A stretch of 55,732 bases of DNA from Hydrogenophaga sp. (GTDB lineage Bacteria; Pseudomonadota; Gammaproteobacteria; Burkholderiales; Burkholderiaceae_C): assembly GCF_011390835.1 (NCBI RefSeq), contig NZ_JAABRQ010000025.1, positions 1 through 55,732 on the forward strand, written 5' to 3'. Shown here piece by piece: positions 18,903 through 27,168 of the stretch (position 1 is the first letter of the stretch; every line of letters starts with the position of its first letter). The translations under genes and the position numbers were made by a program. The notes beneath the pieces are model-generated. The model made no database searches. It was given only the letters and a program-made list of their open reading frames with translations, and was not told the origin of the DNA.

Positions 18903-19721
18903 TCAGAGGGACGACAGGCCCTTGTAGGCCATGTAGGCCGCCAGGAGGTACAACACGCTGGCGAACACGCGCTTGAGCGTGGGAATGGGCAGTGCGTGTG
19001 CTGCTCGCACGCCCAGCGGTGCCATCAGCACACTGGCGCTGGCGATCACCGCCAGGGCCGGCAGGTAGATGTAGCCTATGGATCCCGGCGGCAGCTCGGC
19101 CAGGCCCTGGCCCGCGACCAGGTAACCCAGTGCATTGGCCAAGGCGATCGGGAACCCGAGCGCCGCGCTGGTGGCCACTGCGGTGTGGATGGCGACGTTG
19201 CACCAGGTCATGAACGGCACGCTGACAAAGCCACCGCCTGCGCCGACCAGTCCCGAGAGAAAGCCGATCACCGTGCCGGCGCTCAAGGTGCCGACCGTGC
19301 CGGGCAGGGTGCGAGACGGCTTGGGTTTTTTGTTGAGCAGCATTTGTGTGGCCGAGAAGCCCACGAAGGCCGCAAACACCAGGGCCAGCCACGAGCCCTT
19401 GAGCAACGCGAATACGCCCAGGCTGGCAATGGCCGCGCCGATCACAATGCCCGGCGCCAGCAGCTTGACGATGTCCCAGCGCACCGCACCGCGCTTGTGG
19501 TGGGCGCGTACGCTGGAGAGCGAGGTGAAGATGATGGTGGCCATCGAGGTGGCAATGGCCATCTTGACCGCCAGATCTGGCGACACGCCGCGGCCGCTCA
19601 TGATGATGGTGAGGAAGGGCACCATGATCATGCCGCCGCCGATACCGAGCAGGCCCGCCAGAAAACCGGTACCGAGGCCAAGCGCGGCGAGTTCAAGAAT
19701 CAACAGAGGTTCGAGGGTCAT
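18903..19721 (-). CDS. TauE/SafE-family sulfite or organosulfonate exporter-like permease
   Basis: A 272-residue inner-membrane protein with about eight hydrophobic helices and the duplicated TauE/SafE signatures: GTGFLAGLLGIGGGMIMVPF in the first half and FLSGLVGAGGGFVSVPFMTW in the second. Family members export sulfite, sulfoacetate or related anions, but specificity is not predictable. It converges with rraA, 22 bases apart. The start is ATG 19721. Confidence 0.88.
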   Translation of the reverse strand: MTLEPLLILELAALGLGTGFLAGLLGIGGGMIMVPFLTIIMSGRGVSPDLAVKMAIATSMATIIFTSLSSVRAHHKRGAVRWDIVKLLAPGIVIGAAIASLGVFALLKGSWLALVFAAFVGFSATQMLLNKKPKPSRTLPGTVGTLSAGTVIGFLSGLVGAGGGFVSVPFMTWCNVAIHTAVATSAALGFPIALANALGYLVAGQGLAELPPGSIGYIYLPALAVIASASVLMAPLGVRAAHALPIPTLKRVFASVLYLLAAYMAYKGLSSL

Positions 19722-19864
19722 GGAATGGGGCGCCCAGGACGCACGCGAAGCCGCCTTGTTGGCGGTTCAGGGAAATCCGGAGGCGGAAGAAAGGATTCAG
19801 GAAGGGGAAGAGAATTTGTCCGAGACGCCCGCGAAACCGGCTGGGCCGGGCCTCGGACTACCCG

Positions 19865-19884
19865 CCCCTCCCGCAGGAGAGGGG
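19865..19884. repeat. Extragenic palindromic repeat, copy 1
   Basis: A 20-mer with CCCCTC and GAGGGG arms is identical to 28363-28382. In both places it is followed by a GAAG and GCGCAGGG context. It lies between the TauE/SafE gene and the 6S RNA gene. Confidence 0.75.
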
Positions 19885-19920
19885 CGAAGACGTAGAGGGG
19901 GCGCAGGGAGGCAAATAAGG

Positions 19921-20093
19921 TGTCTGCAAGTGCCACCGGACCGTCATCCTGAACCAGGGGTTCAGGTGGGCGAGGGCAGCCTGACTTCGGGTTCATCTGA
20001 CGCGAGATGCTCACGCCCGTCAGGCAATGTACCAAGCCCGTGCTCAATGAGCATTGGTTCAAGGAAATATTAAGCCCGGCATGCACTGCAGAC
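19921..20093 (-). ncRNA. ssrS: 6S RNA
   Basis: Immediately downstream of zapA on the same strand, the usual site of ssrS. The transcript would begin GTCTGCAGTGC and end with a TGCAGAC arm (19922-19928), closing a terminal stem (5' GTCTGCA with 3' TGCAGAC). It contains the characteristic 3' segment CACCTGAACCCCTGGTTCAG, like the corresponding E. coli sequence, and a 5' ATTTCC. A TACAAT -10 box at 20101-20106 places the start at about 20093. About 173 nt is a normal size. 6S RNA binds sigma-70 RNA polymerase and acts as an open-promoter mimic in stationary phase. The ends are estimates. Confidence 0.85.
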
Positions 20094-20147
20094 GATTGAA
20101 ATTGTAGGCCCACTGTCAGCCGTGTGCGGGTGCGCGGACAAGAAAGA

Positions 20148-20163
20148 CCCGTCGGCGGACGGG
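20148..20163 (-). terminator. Terminator of zapA
   Basis: On the minus strand CCCGTC-CGCC-GACGGG forms a 6-bp stem followed by TCTTTCTTGT. It starts eight bases after the zapA stop codon and separates zapA from the 6S RNA gene. Confidence 0.75.
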
Positions 20164-20170
20164 CGGCGTC

Positions 20171-20548
20171 TCAGAGCAACTGGCCGTCGCTGCCCAGTGA
20201 ATCGTCGAGTCGGCGGAGCAGGTCGTTGATGCGGGCCTGGGCGGCTGCGTCCGGCGCGCTGCTCTCCAGCGATGGTGCATCGGCTGAGACCGATGCCTGT
20301 TTGGCCGACGCATTCGCCTGCAGACCTTCGGATTCTTTTTGCGACAGTTCGAACGCGAGGTTGAGCGACGCTAGTACCGCGATGCGGTCGCGCGCCTTGA
20401 CTTTGCCCGCATCGCGGATGCGGCACATGGCCGTGTCCACCCGCTCCACCGCGTCGAGCAAGGCCGACTCACCGCCGACCGGGCAGGCCAGCAGGTAACT
20501 CTGGCCCATGATCTGGACCTCGATCTGCTTGGCAGCGGGCTTGTTCAT
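20171..20548 (-). CDS. zapA: Cell division protein ZapA
   Basis: A 125-residue ZapA homologue that promotes FtsZ bundling at the Z-ring. The N-terminal domain has the family pattern KQIEVQIMGQSYLLACP, and the central helix SLNLAFELSQ precedes a variable Ala/Ser-rich C-terminal extension. Its ATG overlaps the stop of the upstream coiled-coil gene (ATGA), indicating coupling. Confidence 0.92.
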   Translation of the reverse strand: MNKPAAKQIEVQIMGQSYLLACPVGGESALLDAVERVDTAMCRIRDAGKVKARDRIAVLASLNLAFELSQKESEGLQANASAKQASVSADAPSLESSAPDAAAQARINDLLRRLDDSLGSDGQLL

Positions 20549-20775
20549 GGGGCGTCGTCCGAAGAGGGGGGCTGAGCAGCTGCGGGGAGGCGGTCGAGCA
20601 GGGCGTCGATTCGAGCACGCGCGGCGTTGAGGCGGGATTTGAGGGAGTCCCGCTCGGCCTGCAGACCTTGCAGCTGCTGGTGCAGCAAAGCATTGGTGCG
20701 TTGCAGTTCCTCGTGTCGCAGTAGCAAGCGCTCAACGCGCTCGGCGATCTGGTCTAGGTGCTGGGGGTCGGCCAT
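20545..20775 (-). CDS. Small coiled-coil protein upstream of zapA (TIGR02449/ZapB-like)
   Basis: A 76-residue protein, almost entirely one coiled coil (heptad-like LDQIAERVERLLLRHEELQR and LQAERDSLKSRLNAAR). Small proteins of this kind are commonly encoded next to zapA in proteobacteria and are probably division-related, comparable with ZapB. Start MADPQ at 20775 is chosen over an in-frame start eight codons upstream because family members begin there. A TACAAT on the minus strand at 20798-20803 could be its -10. Confidence 0.75.
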   Translation of the reverse strand: MADPQHLDQIAERVERLLLRHEELQRTNALLHQQLQGLQAERDSLKSRLNAARARIDALLDRLPAAAQPPSSDDAP

Positions 20776-20827
20776 GTTGTGAACGTTTGTGACAACCATT
20801 GTAGGGTTGCCGCCCGAGGCCCGGGCT

Positions 20828-20833
20828 TACAAT
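20828..20833 (+). promoter_or_regulatory. Probable -10 box of the cobalamin operon
   Basis: TACAAT lies seven bases before the start of the riboswitch. A weak -35 (GGTTGC at 20805-20810) lies 17 bases upstream. It is divergent from the promoter of the coiled-coil/zapA pair. Confidence 0.5.
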
Positions 20834-20839
20834 GGACTG

Positions 20840-21055
20840 TGTTGGTGCTCGCGGTGTGGTTCACACGCCGCAGTTCAACGGGAAGCAGGAGGGAAAGTTC
20901 ACGCCGGACCGACCTAACCTGCGCTGCCCCCGCAACGGTAAGCAGACGAGCCTGCCGAGTTTTTTCGGAACGCTCCGCTTTCATCCATCAGCCACTGGAC
21001 GCTATGCGTCTGGGAAGGTGATGAAGGTCGCTCTGCCAGCCCGGATACCGGCCAA
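20840..21055 (+). promoter_or_regulatory. Cobalamin (adenosylcobalamin-type) riboswitch
   Basis: The leader has all the conserved elements in order: GGTGCTCGCGGTG at the 5' end, CAACGGGAAGC (about 20876-20886), CTGCCCCCGCAACGGTAAGC (about 20924-20943), GCCACTGGACGC (about 20992-21003), TCTGGGAAGG, and the B12 box GCCAGCCCGGATACCGGCC (21035-21053). The first gene starts 93 bases downstream. Binding of adenosylcobalamin would repress the whole import and salvage operon. Confidence 0.95.
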
Positions 21056-21147
21056 CGAGGTGGTGGTGCGTCCGTAAGGAAGCGCCGTCGTGACGTCCAT
21101 GCACCGTCGGGGAAGGCGGTGAGGATCCTTGTCCTGTCTGCTCTTTC

Positions 21148-23037
21148 ATGAAAACCCGTACCTTGCGCACCCCACTGGCTGCGCTGCCCCTGGTATTTCT
21201 TCCAGCCTTTTTGCCGTTCGCTGCCCTGGCTCAAGGCACATCGGTCACCACCCTGCCCGAGACGGTGGTCACCGCCACCCGAAATCCCTTGCCGCTGACC
21301 GCGGCCATGCACCACACCACGGTGATCAGCCGTGAAGATATCGAACGCTCGCAGGCCAGTGATCTGGTCTCGCTGCTGCAGCGCGAAGCGGGTCTTCAGC
21401 GCACCCAGAACGGTGGCGTCGGTACCGTTTCCAGCGTGTTCCTGCGCGGAGCCCCGTCGTTGCAGACGCTGGTGCTGGTAGATGGTGTTCCGCTGAACAA
21501 GCAGGACGCCTCGGGCGCGGTGAGCCTGGAACACCTGATGCTCGACAACGTCGAGCGGGTGGAAATCGTGCGCGGCAATGTATCCGCGATTTACGGCTCT
21601 GGCGCCATTGGCGGTGTGATCCAGATCTTCACCCGCACCGCTGAGCGAGAACCTTCGGCCCAGCTGTCAGTGGAACTCGGCCCCCGATCGACCCGCAAGC
21701 TCTCGGCTCAGGTGTCCACCCAGGTGGGCGACACCGCCATCAGCGCTGGCGCCTCTCGTTTTCGCACCGACGGTTTCTCATCGGTTGATCCGGGGCAGTT
21801 CGCAGGCGCGAATCCTGACGTCGACGGCTACGCCAACACCTCGCTCAACCTGTCGCTCACGCACCAGCTCGCGCCACGCCACCAGGTGGGCCTGCGGCTG
21901 AGTCGCTCGGTAGGTGACACCGCTTACGACAACGCATACGGCGCCGCCACAGATGTGCAGACGTCCAGCACCCGCATCAGCCAGGCCACCCTGTTTACCG
22001 ACAACACCTGGGGCGACTGGCGCAGCCGGGTGTCGCTGAGCGAGCAGTCGGACCGCAGCCGCACCAGCGACAACGGCTTCTTCGGATCGGACGACGGTTT
22101 TCGCACCGGCGCCACGGTGCTGTCCTGGGTCAACACCGTGGCGCTCGGTGGCAACTGGCTGGCCACGGCGGGCCTGGAGCGGCAATGGCAGCGTGTGACG
22201 ACCGAAACGACCTCGGCGTTCGGTACGCCCTACGATGCGCGCCGCAACGCCGCCGCCTGGTTTGGCGGCGTCGAGGGTGGCATTGGCCCAGGCTCGCTTC
22301 AGGTGAACCTGCGCCTTGACCGTGTGGGTGAGCTCGACGAGACCACCTACTACCTGGGCTACAGCGTGCCGGTGACGAAGCAGCTCAAGCTGCTGGCCAG
22401 CACCTCCACCGCTTTCAACGCGCCGCCGCTGGGCTATTTGTTTGCGCCCGGTTTTGGCAACCCCGATCTGAAGCCCGAGACCGCGCGCAGCCAGGAACTG
22501 GGACTGCAATACGAACAGGGCTCCCACCTGCTGCGCGCCACCTGGTTCAAGACCCGCGTGACCGATCAGCTCGACTACGACAGTGCCGCATTCAGGTTTG
22601 CCAACCTGGGCCGCACGCGCAATCGCGGCCTGGAAATGTCCTACCAGGGCACGCTGGGCCAGACGCGGCTGCGAGCCAGCCTCACGCTGCAAGAGCCGGA
22701 GAACGAGATCACGGGTGTCGCGCTCACGCGCCGGGCCAAGACGCTGTGGTCGCTTGGTGCCTCGCAAACGCTGGCGGGCTTGGCGCTGGACGCCGACCTG
22801 CGCCACACGGGACGGCGCAACGATCAGTATGCTGATCCCATCACATTTGCGACCTTGTCAACCAGCCTGCCTTCGCACACCGTGCTGGATCTCGCGGCCT
22901 CGTACGCTTTTCGATCCAATCTGAAGCTGCGCGCCCGCATCGACAACGTGACCGATCAGAGCTACCAGACCGTATACGGCTACAACCAGCAGCCGCGCAG
23001 CCTGTACCTGGGCCTGGACTGGCGCCCCAAGTTCTGA
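21148..23037 (+). CDS. btuB: TonB-dependent cobalamin receptor BtuB
   Basis: A 629-residue outer-membrane receptor. It has a signal peptide (MKTRTLRTPLAALPLVFLP, cleavage after ALAQ or nearby), a TonB box ETVVTATR about 15 residues later, a plug domain (VFLRGAPSLQTLVLVDGVPL, VERVEIVRGNVSAIYGSGAI), and a C-terminal beta-barrel ending in LYLGLDWRPKF with a terminal Phe as expected for BAM recognition. Its place directly behind a cobalamin riboswitch and before btuF, btuC and btuD fixes the substrate as vitamin B12 or related corrinoids. It imports them using TonB energy. Confidence 0.93.
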   Translation: MKTRTLRTPLAALPLVFLPAFLPFAALAQGTSVTTLPETVVTATRNPLPLTAAMHHTTVISREDIERSQASDLVSLLQREAGLQRTQNGGVGTVSSVFLRGAPSLQTLVLVDGVPLNKQDASGAVSLEHLMLDNVERVEIVRGNVSAIYGSGAIGGVIQIFTRTAEREPSAQLSVELGPRSTRKLSAQVSTQVGDTAISAGASRFRTDGFSSVDPGQFAGANPDVDGYANTSLNLSLTHQLAPRHQVGLRLSRSVGDTAYDNAYGAATDVQTSSTRISQATLFTDNTWGDWRSRVSLSEQSDRSRTSDNGFFGSDDGFRTGATVLSWVNTVALGGNWLATAGLERQWQRVTTETTSAFGTPYDARRNAAAWFGGVEGGIGPGSLQVNLRLDRVGELDETTYYLGYSVPVTKQLKLLASTSTAFNAPPLGYLFAPGFGNPDLKPETARSQELGLQYEQGSHLLRATWFKTRVTDQLDYDSAAFRFANLGRTRNRGLEMSYQGTLGQTRLRASLTLQEPENEITGVALTRRAKTLWSLGASQTLAGLALDADLRHTGRRNDQYADPITFATLSTSLPSHTVLDLAASYAFRSNLKLRARIDNVTDQSYQTVYGYNQQPRSLYLGLDWRPKF

Positions 23038-23065
23038 GCGATTGATCACCTCCGAGACGCCCACC

Positions 23066-23878
23066 ATGTTGCCCGGCCCTCAGCGCATCGTCTGCCTCAC
23101 CGAAGAGACCACGGAGTGGCTGTATCGGCTGGGTCAGGACGCGCGCATTGTCGGCATCTCGGGCTACACCGTGCGGCCGCCTCGGGCGCGTGAGGAAAAG
23201 CCCAAGGTCAGCGCGTTTCTCAGCGCCAAGATCGACAAGATCCTGGCGCTGCGGCCCGACTGTGTGTTCGGCTTTTCTGACCTGCAGGCCGACATCGCGG
23301 CGGCGCTGATCCGTGCCGGCGTGCAAGTGACCGTATTCAACCAGCGCAGCGTGCATGAGGTTTTTGACATGCTGTACCAGGTAGCGGCCATGGTGGGCTG
23401 CGCCGACGAGGGGCTGGCGCAGATCGAGTCCATGCGCGAGCGGCTGGTGCAGATTGACGCGGCCGCGCGCGCTCTCCAGGCGTCGGGCAAGCGGCGCCCT
23501 CGGGTTTACTTCGAAGAATGGGACGAGCCGCCGATCAGTGCGATCCGCTGGGTGTCGGAGCTGATCGGCATCGCGGGCGGCGACGACTGCTTTCCGGAGC
23601 TGGCACGGGAACCCATGGGCAAGCAGCGCATCATTGCCGACCCGCTGGAGATCGTGCGCCGCTCGCCCGACATCGTCATTGGTTCCTGGTGCGGCAAACA
23701 CTTCAGGCCCGAGAAGGTGGCGGCGCGACCCGGCTGGCAGGCCGTGCCGGCGGTGGTCAACCAGCAGCTGTTTGAAATCAAGTCAGCCAACATCCTGCAA
23801 CCCGGCCCAGCCGCGCTGACCGATGGGGTGGAGCAATTGCACTTGATCATGAAAGACTGGATGGCCCGCCATGGGTAG
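23066..23878 (+). CDS. BtuF-like corrinoid-binding protein without a signal peptide
   Basis: The 270-residue protein has the periplasmic-binding fold of the FepB/BtuF class (QRIVCLTEETTEWLYRLGQ, LALRPDCVFGFSDLQADIAA, RRPRVYFEEWDEPPISAIRW) but no leader peptide from either possible start (TTG 23042 or ATG 23066; the ATG is preferred). It is therefore predicted to be cytoplasmic, unlike the second BtuF in this operon. It may chaperone corrinoids to the salvage enzymes or bind an intermediate. Its 3' end overlaps cobU by eight bases. The family is clear, the role unknown. Confidence 0.8.
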   Translation: MLPGPQRIVCLTEETTEWLYRLGQDARIVGISGYTVRPPRAREEKPKVSAFLSAKIDKILALRPDCVFGFSDLQADIAAALIRAGVQVTVFNQRSVHEVFDMLYQVAAMVGCADEGLAQIESMRERLVQIDAAARALQASGKRRPRVYFEEWDEPPISAIRWVSELIGIAGGDDCFPELAREPMGKQRIIADPLEIVRRSPDIVIGSWCGKHFRPEKVAARPGWQAVPAVVNQQLFEIKSANILQPGPAALTDGVEQLHLIMKDWMARHG

Positions 23879-24440
23879 TCCACGCACCGAGCTCATCCTG
23901 GGCGGACAGAAAAGCGGCAAGTCGGCGCGCGCCGAGCAACTGGCGAACGACTGGATGCGACCCGGCGGCGAGCGAAGCTCGGTGCTTATCGCCACGGGTC
24001 TGCCGGCTGATGCCGAGATGGCCGCGCGCATCGTCCGCCACCAGCAAGACCGCGCTACCCGGACGCCTGCGCTGCAGACGGAGGAAGAACCCCGGCACTT
24101 GGCCGAGGCGATCCGCCGCCACAGCGCGCCGCAATCCCTGCTGGTGGTGGACTGCCTCACGCTCTGGCTGACCAACCTGCTCATGCCTGCGCAAGGCAAT
24201 GCGCTTACGGCGGACGAGTTGCGCTCCTGGGTTGATGCGCTGGGCGACGCCATAGGGCAGGCGCCGGGCCCGGTAGTGCTGGTGAGCAACGAGATCGGAC
24301 TGGGCGTGATTCCCATGGGTCGCGAGGTGCGGGCGTTTGTGGATACGCTGGGCCTGCTCAATCAGCGCATCGCCACCGGCTGTGATCGCGTGACCCTCAT
24401 GGTGGCGGGCTGCGCCATCACGGTGAAGGACAGCGCATGA
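23871..24440 (+). CDS. cobU: Adenosylcobinamide kinase / guanylyltransferase CobU
   Basis: A 189-residue bifunctional enzyme that phosphorylates adenosylcobinamide and then attaches GMP, giving adenosylcobinamide-GDP. The P-loop is GGQKSGKS at residues 11-18; VVDCLTLWLTNLL is the conserved Walker B region; VLVSNEIGLGVIPMGREVRAF is the family signature. It overlaps both neighbours, evidence for tight translational coupling. Confidence 0.93.
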   Translation: MGSPRTELILGGQKSGKSARAEQLANDWMRPGGERSSVLIATGLPADAEMAARIVRHQQDRATRTPALQTEEEPRHLAEAIRRHSAPQSLLVVDCLTLWLTNLLMPAQGNALTADELRSWVDALGDAIGQAPGPVVLVSNEIGLGVIPMGREVRAFVDTLGLLNQRIATGCDRVTLMVAGCAITVKDSA

Positions 24441-25309
24441 GCGCCGTGAAGTTTTGGGTCGGCTGTTGGCTTGTGCTGGCGAGCGGGTCGTGTTTCGCGG
24501 TGGGCACCCAGGTCACCGACGACCGCGGCGTCACCCACGTCTGGGCCACGCCGCCGCAGCGCATCGTCTCGCTGCTGCCCTCGCTCACCGAGACCGTGTG
24601 CACGCTGAATGCCTGCGATCGGCTGGTGGGGGTGGACCGGTACTCCAACTGGCCCGCTGCGGTGCAAGGCCTGCCGAAGCTGGGCGGTGGCATCGACCCC
24701 AGCGTGGAAGCAGTGCTGGCGCAGCGGCCCGATGCGGTGCTGATCGCGCGCTCCTCTCGGGCGGTCGAACAGCTGCAGGCGCTGGGTCTCACGGTGGTGG
24801 TGCTGGAGCCCACCGACCTCGCCGGCGTGCAGCGGGTGATCGCGCAGGTGGGCCAGTTGCTTGGGCTGGACGCCGCGCAAACGGCATTGCACTGGCAGGT
24901 CATGGACCAAGCCCTGTCGACGCTGGCCCAATCCTTGCCCGCGTCCAGCCGTGGCGCGAGGGTGTATTTCGAGGTCAACAACGCGCCCTACGGCGCCAGC
25001 GAAAGCTCTTTCATTGGCGAGCTGCTCACAAGGCTGGGCGCGCGCAACATCCTGCCTGCTGCCATGGGACCGTTTCCCCGCGTGAACCCGGAGTTTGTGG
25101 TGCGCGCCGATCCCGACCTGATCATGGTGGGTGACCAGACTTCGCCCGGGCTCACGCAGCGTCCCGGCTGGGCCAAGATGCGCGCGCTGCGCCAGCAGCG
25201 GCTGTGTGTGTTCAGCCCGGCGGATTCCGACGTGCTGGTGCGCCCCGGGCCGCGCATGGCCGAAGCCGCTCGCCTGATGGCCGACTGTCTGCGTCGCAAA
25301 GCGCCTTGA
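24437..25309 (+). CDS. btuF: Vitamin B12 ABC transporter periplasmic-binding protein BtuF
   Basis: A 290-residue class III binding protein with an N-terminal signal peptide (hydrophobic CWLVLASGSCFAVG, cleaved around residue 22). The fold motifs are RIVSLLPSLTETVCTL, VGVDRYSNWPA, VLAQRPDAVLIARS and RADPDLIMVGDQTSPGLTQR. It should receive cobalamin in the periplasm and dock to BtuC encoded next. The ATGA overlap with cobU and the 10-base gap to btuC support co-translation. Confidence 0.9.
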   Translation: MSAVKFWVGCWLVLASGSCFAVGTQVTDDRGVTHVWATPPQRIVSLLPSLTETVCTLNACDRLVGVDRYSNWPAAVQGLPKLGGGIDPSVEAVLAQRPDAVLIARSSRAVEQLQALGLTVVVLEPTDLAGVQRVIAQVGQLLGLDAAQTALHWQVMDQALSTLAQSLPASSRGARVYFEVNNAPYGASESSFIGELLTRLGARNILPAAMGPFPRVNPEFVVRADPDLIMVGDQTSPGLTQRPGWAKMRALRQQRLCVFSPADSDVLVRPGPRMAEAARLMADCLRRKAP

Positions 25310-25319
25310 GCTGAGCACC

Positions 25320-26354
25320 ATGCCCACGTTCACGCGCGCCCTGAATGTCGATGCCTCGTCGGTTCCGCGCCCTCCGCGTCGCGCCTGGGGCCTGGGCGTG
25401 GGCCTGGTGCTGCTGTCGCTGGTGTTGGGTGCGCTCAGCCTTGGTGTGGGCAGCACCGGTGTCGAAGCCGTTTGGCGGATGTTGGCGGACCCGGTGTCCA
25501 GCCAGATCGTGTGGGACATTCGTGCACCACGTAGCCTGGGTGCCTACACGGCGGGAGCCCTGCTGGGCCTGGCCGGCGCGGTGGCACAAGGTCTGTTTCG
25601 CAACCCGCTGGCCGATCCGTTTTTGCTCGGCAGCGCATCGGGTGCCTCGCTGGGCGTAGCGCTGGCGCTGGTGGCGCTGGGCGCATCGCCGCTGGCAGCC
25701 GACTGGCTGCTTCGCTTGGGTATGACGGGCGCGGCCTTTGTTGGCGCGGTGGCCGCGGTGCTGCTCACGCTGGCGCTGGCGCGCGGCGTGCAACACACCT
25801 TGCGCCTGCTGCTGGCCGGCGTGGTGGTCGGCGTGGTGCTCGGGGCTTTCACCTCGCTCATCACGCTGTCGTTTCCCGAGACCTTGCAAAGCTTGCAGGC
25901 CTATGTGCTGGGCACGACGGCGTTTGTCGGCTGGAGTGCGGTGGCCACGATGGTGGTCGTGTGGGCGTTTTGTGCGGCCATTGCCTGGGCGCTGGCGCGG
26001 GTGCTGGACGCGCTGGTGCTGGGCGAGGCCACCGCACACAGCCTGGGCCTGCCCCTGGTGCCCTTGCGCCTGGCGCTGGTAGCGGTGATGGCGTTGGCCA
26101 CCGGGGCTGCGGTGGCGCAGACCGGCTTGATCGCATTTGTGGGCCTGGCCGCGCCGCATCTGGTCCGCGCGGTGGTGAAGACAACGCACGCGCGGTTGGT
26201 GCTGCTCTCCAGCCTGATGGGTGGCGCGCTGCTGTTGCTGGCCGACGCGCTGGCGCGTGGCCTCATGGCACCGCAAGAGCTGCCTGTGGGGGTGTTGACG
26301 GCGGTGTTGGGCGGCGGCTATTTGTTGTGGCTGATGGGGCGGGCGCCGCGATGA
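25320..26354 (+). CDS. btuC: Vitamin B12 ABC transporter permease BtuC
   Basis: A 344-residue FecCD-family permease with about nine or ten membrane helices. Signatures include IRAPRSLGAYTAGALLGLAG, FRNPLADPFLLGSASGASLG and GLIAFVGLAAPHLVRAVV, the latter near the coupling helices that contact the ATPase. The start ATG 25320 follows GAGC. It overlaps btuD by four bases. Confidence 0.93.
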   Translation: MPTFTRALNVDASSVPRPPRRAWGLGVGLVLLSLVLGALSLGVGSTGVEAVWRMLADPVSSQIVWDIRAPRSLGAYTAGALLGLAGAVAQGLFRNPLADPFLLGSASGASLGVALALVALGASPLAADWLLRLGMTGAAFVGAVAAVLLTLALARGVQHTLRLLLAGVVVGVVLGAFTSLITLSFPETLQSLQAYVLGTTAFVGWSAVATMVVVWAFCAAIAWALARVLDALVLGEATAHSLGLPLVPLRLALVAVMALATGAAVAQTGLIAFVGLAAPHLVRAVVKTTHARLVLLSSLMGGALLLLADALARGLMAPQELPVGVLTAVLGGGYLLWLMGRAPR

Positions 26355-27142
26355 GCGCTGCTCAAGCTCCCGCCATGGAAGCGCGTGGTCTGAGAGCATC
26401 GCTGGGGCAGGGTGGGTTGCGCCACCCGGTGTTGCACGGGCTGGACGTGCGGTTCGAAGCCGGGCGCTGGACCTGTGTGGTCGGCCCCAACGGCGCCGGC
26501 AAGTCGACCCTGCTCAAGGTGCTGGCCGGCTTGCTGCCGCACCAGGGCGAGGTGTGGCTGCACGGGCGCGAACTTTCGCGCCTCGCATCGCGCGAACGCG
26601 CCCTTTCGCTGGCCTGGCTGGGGCAGGCCACTGCCGACACCGCCGCTGATGACCTCAGCGTGTATGACGTGGCGCTGCTGGGGCGGTTGCCGCACCTGGA
26701 CTGGCTGGCCGAACCCAGCGAGGCCGACCACGCGGCAGTGGTACGCGCTTTGCAACAAACCCAGGCCTGGGAGTGGCGCGACCGGCCGTTGGGTGCGCTG
26801 TCTGGCGGTGAACGCCAGCGCGTGCTGCTGGCCCGCGCGCTGGCGGTCGAGGCCTCGGTGATGCTGATGGACGAGCCGCTGGCCAACCTGGACCCGCCGC
26901 ATCAGGCCGACTGGCTGGCGCTGGTGCGTGCGCTGGTCGCCAGTGGCAAAACGGTGGTCAGCGTGCTGCACGAACTCGGCATGGTGCTGCAGGCCGACGA
27001 CTTACTGGTGCTTGAAGCCGGGAGTGTGCGCCATTTGGGCGGCTGCCACCACCCCGACACCCACCGCGCGCTGGAAGCGGTGTTTGACCACCGCATTGCC
27101 GTGCGCGCCCTGGACGACCAGTGGGTGGCATTGCCCCGCTGA
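26351..27142 (+). CDS. btuD: Vitamin B12 ABC transporter ATPase BtuD
   Basis: A 263-residue ATPase. Walker A is GPNGAGKST (about residue 44), the ABC signature LSGGERQRVLLARAL (about 153), Walker B VMLMDEPLANLDP, and the switch His is in SVLHELGMV. The start is the ATG overlapping the btuC stop (ATGA); the frame is open further upstream but that part is a shadow of btuC. It powers the BtuC channel. Confidence 0.92.
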   Translation: MSAAQAPAMEARGLRASLGQGGLRHPVLHGLDVRFEAGRWTCVVGPNGAGKSTLLKVLAGLLPHQGEVWLHGRELSRLASRERALSLAWLGQATADTAADDLSVYDVALLGRLPHLDWLAEPSEADHAAVVRALQQTQAWEWRDRPLGALSGGERQRVLLARALAVEASVMLMDEPLANLDPPHQADWLALVRALVASGKTVVSVLHELGMVLQADDLLVLEAGSVRHLGGCHHPDTHRALEAVFDHRIAVRALDDQWVALPR

Positions 27143-27168
27143 ACGCATTACCGTCACCGAGCTTCGCC

